A stretch of DNA of 64,000 nt from Thamnaconus septentrionalis (lineage: Eukaryota; Chordata; Actinopteri; Tetraodontiformes; Monacanthidae): contig CM020505.1 of assembly GCA_009823395.1 (NCBI GenBank), positions 3,469,129 through 3,533,128 of the forward strand. Reading direction: 5' to 3'. Position 1 is the first letter of the stretch, and every line of letters begins with the position of its first letter. Shown in pieces: positions 48,310 to 64,000 of the stretch. Under the pieces are notes generated by a model. The model was not told where the DNA came from. It made no database searches and saw only the letters and a list, made by a program, of their open reading frames with translations. A program made the translations under genes and the position numbers.

Positions 48310-48612
48310 GCTCATTCACCGAGGACTGTTACCCATTGACTGCTGCACTATAAAGACTACCTCACCCTATCTGCACTACACGCACTACCTCACCTTACTG
48401 TGAATAGTTTGTATAGCTTAGCTTAGTTTAGTTTAGCCTGTAGTCTAATTTATTTATACCAACAGTGTTGTTCCCTGCCTTGTCTTTTTGTTGTTTTGTT
48501 TTTGTTTTGTTTTTTGTTTTTGCCTATTGCATCGTGGGTCTGAGAGGACTGAAATTTCATGCATGTCATATGTCCAGTATGTATGCCATGTTTGACAATA
48601 AAGTTGAAAAAC
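48310..48612 (+). mobile_element. LINE/SINE-like 3' end
   Basis: A run of 'ctgcacta...gcactacctcacctta', a 'gcttagcttagtttagttta' patch and a terminal GACAATAAAGTTGAAAAACA resemble the 3' region of fish L2-type retroelements. No coding sequence remains and no target duplication was found. Confidence 0.4.
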
Positions 48613-48619
48613 ATTGACC

Positions 48620-49580
48620 CGTTAGGTAATTTTTTTTTTCTTTGTAGAAACAGTATTGACAACAATGATGAAGATGATAATAGTATTAAAGTTATTAGTA
48701 GTCATAGTTGTAGCAGACGTGACGAAATAAAAATAAGTAATAATGTTATACTTTAATAATGATTAACAACATTATGTTATCCAATATTTAATATTTTATT
48801 ATTCTTACATGTCATATTAAAAACAATAGGGAAAATTAAGTAAGTTCTGACCTGGAAAAAGTGCCTCGAAATATTCAGATATTGAGTGTTTCACCATTGT
48901 GAAATGTATTTTTCTTGTAGGTCTACTTGTGGTCCAACAGAGGGCGTCACAATTCCTTGTTATTGCAGCCAACATAATTCCATTGGTTCAGTTGAATCCG
49001 TGCGGCCTATTTTTTGAAATCTTTCTGGTGAATAATATTTTCTTTCATTGTGAACATTTGTTTTTCTGTGTGACTTGTCGCAGAACCAGAACACACTCGG
49101 GAGTGGCAACATGACGGTTTTCTTCAGAAAATGGCTCACTTCCTTGTTGTCATTCCCTCTTACTTTAAACGCTGTCTCCTGGAAGGACTTCCAGTGTATT
49201 TTAGACATCATTCTCTTGTCCCCATTTATTAAGTCTAGTATCGATGTAGCTTACAGGAAATGCAAAACTTACTGACAAAGAAAAAATACATTTCTTTGAA
49301 GGAGAAAGGTGCCTGCCATTACCAGACAGAGAGGTTTTCTCTCCTAATGTAAAGAACTCTGCCTTTCCCATTAGTATAAGACATGAGAGGTATATATATT
49401 AAAAAGAATATAAGTAAAAATACAAGAAACAAGCTGGAAACACGTCTTAAGTTGTTGCTTTTTTTTTGTCATGTTTTGTTTTTACTTTTGTGTTTTTCAA
49501 ATCCACGCCTGACCGTCAAGAACCAGAGGAGACGGCCTGGCACCGCTTTGTTGCGCACGGACCGCATTCATTTTCTTCCC
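48620..49580. other. No gene seen; AT-rich DNA upstream of the CpG block
   Basis: Opposing frames at 48,960-49,275 are mutually overlapping and lack splice context. Confidence 0.45.
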
Positions 49581-49589
49581 AAACTCAAC

Positions 49590-49610
49590 ACTTACCACCT
49601 ACCGTGTGGT

Positions 49611-49648
<38 letters not shown>

Positions 49649-49887
49649 GTGGTGGTGGGTGCAGGAGGAGCGAGCGGCCGGCGGTCAGTGTGGCTGCACC
49701 ATGTGACCGGCTGCAGAGCAGAGTCGGGGGAGGGGCTCTCCTCGGGATCAGAGGTGATGACACGCTCGACACCTACTAGTCCCGCCACAGGTCTCCCGCA
49801 TGAGACGCGATGACAGCGCGTCGGCTCGCCTTGCAGCGTCTCCGCCACAGAGGATAGTCACCGAGCTGCTGCTGCCGGCTGGTCGAG
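49590..49887 (+). promoter_or_regulatory. CpG-rich block with splice donor: candidate non-coding first exon/promoter of greb1
   Basis: The base composition changes to GC/CpG-rich around 49.6-50.05 kb after AT-rich DNA. A (CTG)11 tract is followed by cgagcggccggcgg-type sequence, and the block ends in GGTCGAG|GTAAGA, a strong donor at 49,887. It lies 4.6 kb upstream of the greb1 ATG in the same orientation, which fits an untranslated first exon. A short frame from ATG 49,800 reaches the donor in phase 1 but does not join the next open segment in frame. Inference only; RNA evidence would decide. Confidence 0.35.
49613..49658. repeat. (CTG)11 followed by (GGT)n
   Basis: Perfect 33-bp CTG run then four GGT units, inside the CpG-rich candidate first exon of greb1. 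Confidence 0.95.
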
Positions 49888-50948
49888 GTAAGATGCTGCT
49901 GCCGCAGTTTGTTTTTTGTTTTTTGTTTTTGTTTTTTAAATCTTTTATTGCGTTATCGCGGCGCTCGGTTAATGTGACCTTCCTGCGCTCGGGAAAAGCT
50001 CCGCTCTCTTGCTGCTGATGTTGCCGTTTGGCACCGAGGGAAGAGCTGATGCTAACGGGACGGTCATAGTCTGGACAGGACAATAGTTGGCTTTAGCTGG
50101 TCGGTCTGGACATTGTCGCGTCTTGGTGTTTTTTTTTTAAAAGCTTTACTTCATTGCTTTATTTTATTAGGCGTTGTTTGAGTGTTTCGAATAGTAACGA
50201 GTCCAGTGCAGCCTTAAAGCCAAAACTGCCACAAAATGGGTCAGTGTCTGGTGACAATGCTAGCTTAAATATATTATTTAAGTTATATATTATTATTTGT
50301 TATATTATTATTATTATTATTATTTAATAATATACTGATACTTGGGCTGTCGATATGATGCTACACAAATTACTGACGTGAGGCTGGATAAAGTTAAATT
50401 AACACCATAACAGCTACACAAATTTGAATTTTTAGCCAATTCGTTTTATTTTGGGGATATGAGCTGGTTTTACAAATCTGTTATAAGACCAGATAAGATA
50501 AGTTTTCATTGTTTGTTTTTTTTAAGCTTTCTGTTTTTACTAATAGTATTGTCTCCAAGCCAGGTTTGTTCAAATTGCATGCATACTGTGATTAATGCTG
50601 TGATTAGTCCTGTCATGTTAGACAATCCTTACTCTCACTCTAATGGTGTTGGTGACCCCTCAGTCCATGCTCTATTTTCGGCTTGTGACACTCAAACACA
50701 ATACAGGCAGACATGTCTTCAGGCAGGCTCACATGTCTGTGTGTGACCCAAAGTTTCCTTGGAGTTTTGACAAAGTGAAGAATGCACAGAGAACAGGGAC
50801 GCTGAGCACGGTTGCAAACAAACAGGTTTAGTGCACATGGAATTCTCTGCGCCTGGCCTTTGTTGTTCATTCCAGCCGTCTCCCTGGACGTCGTCAATAG
50901 GTCTCTTTCTCTCTTTTTTTTTTTTTTTTTTTGTAGTTTTGCTTGCAG

Positions 50949-51064
50949 CTTCAAGCCAGGAAAGGGTTTCCAGTTAGAGGACATCTTGCAGGAAAACGGT
51001 CAGGATGTTTTTGCGATGTTGCAGGGTTGTCAGGTGCAGCTGGACTTGCTGTGGGTTCTCATGG
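50949..51064 (+). other. Candidate exon with strong acceptor, function unknown
   Basis: A long pyrimidine tract and TTGCAG precede an open frame encoding FKPGKGFQLEDILQENGQDV, then FAMLQGCQVQLDLLWVLM, ending at ATGG|GTTAGT (phase 1). The peptide is non-repetitive and helical in character, unlike the surrounding simple-sequence frames. It joins in phase to the candidate at 51,335. I do not recognise it. It could be a 5' exon of greb1, part of an unrelated small gene, or chance. Confidence 0.3.
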
Positions 51065-51334
51065 GTTAGTTGTTGTCCGGCTGTCTGAGCAGTCAGTCAC
51101 TTAGCTGAGTGGCTATCGATCCTCTGGTCTGCTGAGCAAACCGTGAATGGAGGGGGGATTTGATGCGGGTCACAGGCCAGCGAGGCGGCCATCTGAGGGT
51201 CTTCAGTGTTTGCGGTGTGATTGTGTGCACGTCTTCACATGACATCCCCTTTGCATACGTCCTGCTGTGGGTCACTGATCATAGAGCATCTGTGGAGCCG
51301 GAAACTTTTTTTCTCCTTTTAATCTCTTTCTCAG

Positions 51335-51391
51335 CACTGAAAGAGCTGAAAGAGACGCTACAGCGGGCAGCTGACAACGCACGCAACACGC
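51335..51391 (+). other. Candidate exon, phase-compatible with 50,949-51,064
   Basis: A pyrimidine-rich tract ending TTTCTCAG precedes ALKELKETLQRAADNARNT, which looks like coiled-coil. Donor options are C|GTACGT (51,391) or AC|GTAAAC (51,395) before an in-frame TAA. Phase 1 matches the preceding candidate. A further acceptor at 52,401 opens HLSEQAQDELSTAKKKM in phase 0, which does not join directly, so an exon would be missing between them. Confidence 0.28.
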
Positions 51392-51707
51392 GTACGTAAA
51401 CAACAGTGTAATATGATCTGAAGATGAGGTTTTGGCGTGGAGGGTGGACACTGCAGCCCTGTTGGTCACGCTGCACAACAAGAAGAATAGCAGAGACGTT
51501 GGACATGTGTGTGTGTGTGTGTGTGGCTGGTATGTGGGCCTGACCTGCACAGAAAGAGCCTGGGGTTCTTATCTGACCCCTCCCACAATGACCTTTGACC
51601 CCTCCCAGGACAAGATCTTTGTGTCCCCTGAATCTAAACCCAAGAGGGAGCATGTGTGTGTGTGTGTGTGTGCCTCTAAGAGTGTGCATCTGCATATGTT
51701 TATTTTC

Positions 51708-51708
<1 letters not shown>

Positions 51709-51750
<42 letters not shown>
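51709..51750. repeat. (GT)n microsatellite
   Basis: About 21 units; a shorter run lies at 51,653-51,672. Confidence 0.95.
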
Positions 51751-51753
<3 letters not shown>

Positions 51754-51864
51754 AAGATGTAGGTCACATCGTCTTATTTAAACACTGCTATCTGGATTCA
51801 CCTCTGACCTTTGAGGCTGTGAGACGTCTCTTCAAAACCTTAATGTGTGTACATACATATACTT

Positions 51865-51950
51865 TATATGTATATATATATATATGTATGTATATGTATA
51901 TATATATATGTATATATATATATATACATATATATATGTATATATACATA
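51865..51950. repeat. (TATG/TA)n-rich tract
   Basis: Alternating TATATA and TATGTA for about 85 bp, self-complementary, followed by an (AAT)n run at 51,980-51,997. Confidence 0.92.
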
Positions 51951-52287
51951 TTTAAAAAATCACAAACAACATAAAATAACAATAATAATAATAATAAAGT
52001 GATACACTTTACTTCTGTCCAGAAATATGATCATTCAAAAAAATAAGACAAGAATTTTGACGTACGAATTGGGAAATAAATATTCAGTAGCGGTGGTTTT
52101 ATTTTATGGACAAGCTGGTCTTTATCTTGTAAACGATCCTGACTACATGTTGTCGGTATGTGTGAGGTTGTGTGACCGAGGGGTCATAAAATACAACAAT
52201 GGTGTGCCTCTCCCCACAGCCAAAGAAAGGAGAAGGGAGAGAGGAGGTGGAGGGAGGGGGATGAAAGTATCTCCCACTCCCATGTAA

Positions 52288-52322
52288 GGGGGTGGGGGAC
52301 GGGGACGGGGACGGGGGAGGGG
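52288..52322 (+). other. G-quadruplex motif
   Basis: Six runs of four or five G separated by 1-2 nt (GGGGGTGGGGGACGGGG, then ACGGGGACGGGGGAGGGG overlapping) on the + strand, 2.1 kb upstream of the greb1 start codon. Confidence 0.75.
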
Positions 52323-52990
52323 TGTCACCCAATCTTTCTGAGAAGTTTTGCTGTTGCGTGGCTCCGTCCTGAGCTCCATGCAGCTTCTCTCTGTGTTTTC
52401 AGCATCTGAGTGAACAGGCGCAGGATGAACTGTCAACAGCTAAAAAGAAAATGTGTGGTGATGAGGCGTTTACAAAACAACGCACAATACGAATTCCAGC
52501 AGGCGTTCCTCTGTTACGGATCACGGTCCTTCTGTTTGGACCACCTGTCTCACACAGCGCAGTGCAGCACACTCCCGTCCTCCCATCCATTCCCTCTGGC
52601 CCCTGTTCCTTCTCATCTCCTTTTTTCTCCGTCTCTCTGGTTGTAAAAAGATCAGTGTGCTCTTTGGTAGAAGGTGTGACGACTTCCTGTCAGTGTCGCT
52701 GCGTCATGGCAGGCCTTTTTTCTCATCCGTTCCTCCGTCGCCCCACAGAGCGGTGTAAAGTTGTAAAAGCCAGCCCTCTTTTGCATATGAAAGTGAGGAA
52801 GCAGAAGGCGGCTGCCGAGGGTGCCGCACGCGTGCCCGCGTGCACGTGTGGTTGTCTGTGCGAGTCAAAAGTGAATTTTGAAGACGTAGTCGAGTAAATA
52901 TAATAACAGCTTTAATACGCTGCAGTGTTTGCCTCTTCCAGGTGGAAACACATGGAGGTAGATAAAAAATATTGGTATGTGAGTATTACG

Positions 52991-53125
52991 GAAGGGATGC
53001 AAAATATCGATTATTCATTAATCGTTTGTTGACTGACCTTATCGATCGATTAACGATTAATTGAAAAGCAGCGATTTTTCCTGAAAACGTAAATTTCACT
53101 ATGAAAAATGTGGAAAGAACACATT
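52991..53125. mobile_element. Probable hAT-like fragment ('cgattaatcg' type)
   Basis: AAGGGATGCAAAATATCGAT, 'attaatcgtttgttgactgacctt' and 'atcgatcgattaacgattaattg' reproduce the order seen in widespread fish hAT-like repeats built on cgattaatcg. A second terminus is not found. Confidence 0.35.
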
Positions 53126-53646
53126 ATTTAACCCTTAAATAATGTTGAGGGTCCAATGTGACCCATTGTCACCTTGGAGAACAGTAAAAACACCTTAAAC
53201 ATTTATCCAATGACTTTAAGTTGACTTCTAATGTCATGAAACATATGTGTAGACCTTCCCTCTTTGGAGGATTAATAATTGACCTGCCATGTATTGTTTT
53301 ATTTCTATATCATATTTATGTTATTAAAATGTTTGAATTTTGAAAAAGATGTTGTATGATGTGGGTCCTTTAATCTCAATGTCTAATCACTGCAATTGCA
53401 AAGATAAGCCTGACCGTCTACTACTGCCTCTTGCATGTGTGTCTAGCAGCTAACATGGAAAGTCGAGGTTTAGGGAAGTGGGATTAAACTGGGGTTTACA
53501 GTCCAACCCCAACATAACCTTCTCTCCTCACCGACCCACTTGTTTTCTGTAGCGCACGCCCAAGATTGTTACATTTCTTCTCTTTCATTTTAATTTCTTT
53601 AATGGTCTTTAATTTTCTGGAATAGACAGCTGGGATTTACGACTCT

Positions 53647-54072
53647 CTAGATTTTGACAATTTGTTCTGCACCCTTGTCCTGCAGTTGTGCTGCAGTGGG
53701 AGTGACATTCAGCAGGGCCCATTGTAGGACGTCAAGTTTTGTACAGTTCTGGATCCTTAGGTTGGAAAACAACTGTACGAAGATAGCCTTTTGTTTCCCG
53801 GCCAATAGACGAGCTTGTTTTTCAACTAAAGTCTTCCTCAGTGTTTCACACTGACTTTTCTCCCGAGCGCTTTCAGTCCTGTATTTAAAGTCTGCTTTCT
53901 CTTTGAACATGCGGGCAGTGAGACGGTGGGGGAAAAAGAGAAAAACAGCAGAGACAAAGATGAGGGAGGAAAGAAAAAAGAAAAAACGGGAGCAAATAGC
54001 GTCTAGGTCAAGCTGCCCTGACTCTGATTTTATGGCAAGCTGTCTGGAAAAAGGCAGCCTACTAATAACCAC
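53647..54072 (-). other. Unassigned open frame, 141 codons, antisense upstream of greb1
   Basis: Not driven by a microsatellite. The second half, from an internal ATG at 53,910, reads MFKEKADFKYRTESAREKSQ and later TLVEKQARLLAGKQKAIFV, a charged helical composition; the first half has a hydrophobic stretch (FFFFLSSLIFVSAVFLFF). No homology is recognised. It starts about 380 bp upstream of the greb1 start codon, on the opposite strand. It may be a chance frame or a retroelement remnant. Confidence 0.2.
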
Positions 54073-54448
54073 TCACAGTGTTTACACGCGTCCGTGTGCG
54101 CGTGCGTGCGAGTGTGTGTCGGACTTGAGGGGCCTTCAACAATTACAAACAGCAGAATGTCAACATTTTTCTCATTTAATTGCAAACAGTCCTCATTCTT
54201 GACAACCCCCCCTCCAGGCCTATGGTGTCAGACTTCATTAATATAAACTGTGCACTTTTTTTTTCTGCTTTTTGCTCTCTTTGCTGAAACTTTTGAACAC
54301 ACGAGCAACAACGCAGTGACGACAAACGTAGCGAAGTAGACCTTGCACGTGCGTACGACATCTGCGCTTGATAAAAGATCACTTCAGATAAAATCCGAAC
54401 GCTGAGAGGAAACGACCCCAAAATACTGTTCGTGCGCGCAGGAGACCA

Positions 54449-64000
<9,552 letters not shown>

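Noticed and set aside
51279..51767. 162-codon minus-strand frame
   Set aside because: Driven by TG arrays; overlaps the plus-strand exon candidate at 51,335.

Overview
The window is vertebrate genomic DNA, almost certainly from a ray-finned (teleost) fish. The signs are dozens of (CA)n/(TG)n, (CT)n and (ATCT)n microsatellites, fish-style non-autonomous hAT and other terminal-inverted-repeat transposons, LINE-like 3' ends, and a multi-exon gene with many introns of about 90-115 bp. There are no operons, CRISPR arrays or bacterial features.

The only gene I can assign is at the right end. From 54,449 to the window edge, 22 coding exons on the + strand encode about the first 1,330 residues of a GREB1-family protein (growth regulating estrogen receptor binding 1, or its paralogue GREB1L). 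Every exon pair joins in phase with GT-AG introns. The C-terminal part of the protein lies beyond the window. The frame is clean except in coding exon 3, where a net +1 shift sits in a CCCC run at 55,186-55,189; this is either a sequence error or a real lesion. A CpG-rich block at 49.6-49.9 kb ending in a good splice donor is a candidate non-coding first exon. Two short open segments with strong splice signals (50,949-51,064 and 51,335-51,391) lie between it and the coding exons and remain unidentified.

Positions 1-49,000 hold no protein gene I can support. This part is a microsatellite-dense intergenic or very long intronic stretch. It contains: a CpG-rich, 5'UTR-like block at 0.75-1.65 kb; TIR elements at 2.1, 6.3 and 19.0 kb (the last with a near-perfect 8-bp target duplication); three copies of one 'gggcaaa' TIR family at about 7.0, 26.6 and 40.6 kb; a tRNA-derived SINE-like head at 10.2 kb; LINE-like 3' tails at 30.3-30.6 and 48.3-48.6 kb; long pyrimidine-only tracts at 18.3-18.9 and 19.8-20.1 kb; and very long uninterrupted TG arrays (37.1 and 44.4 kb).

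Between the repeats are low-repeat, TAAT/ATTA-rich blocks (for example 12.2-12.6, 14.4-14.66, 24.35-24.62, 33.2-33.47, 37.6-37.9, 44.8-45.1 and 46.0-46.6 kb). They have the texture of conserved non-coding enhancers, but conservation cannot be shown from one sequence. A symmetric 111-nt open segment with good splice sites at 41,159-41,269 may be an exon of an unrecognised transcript.
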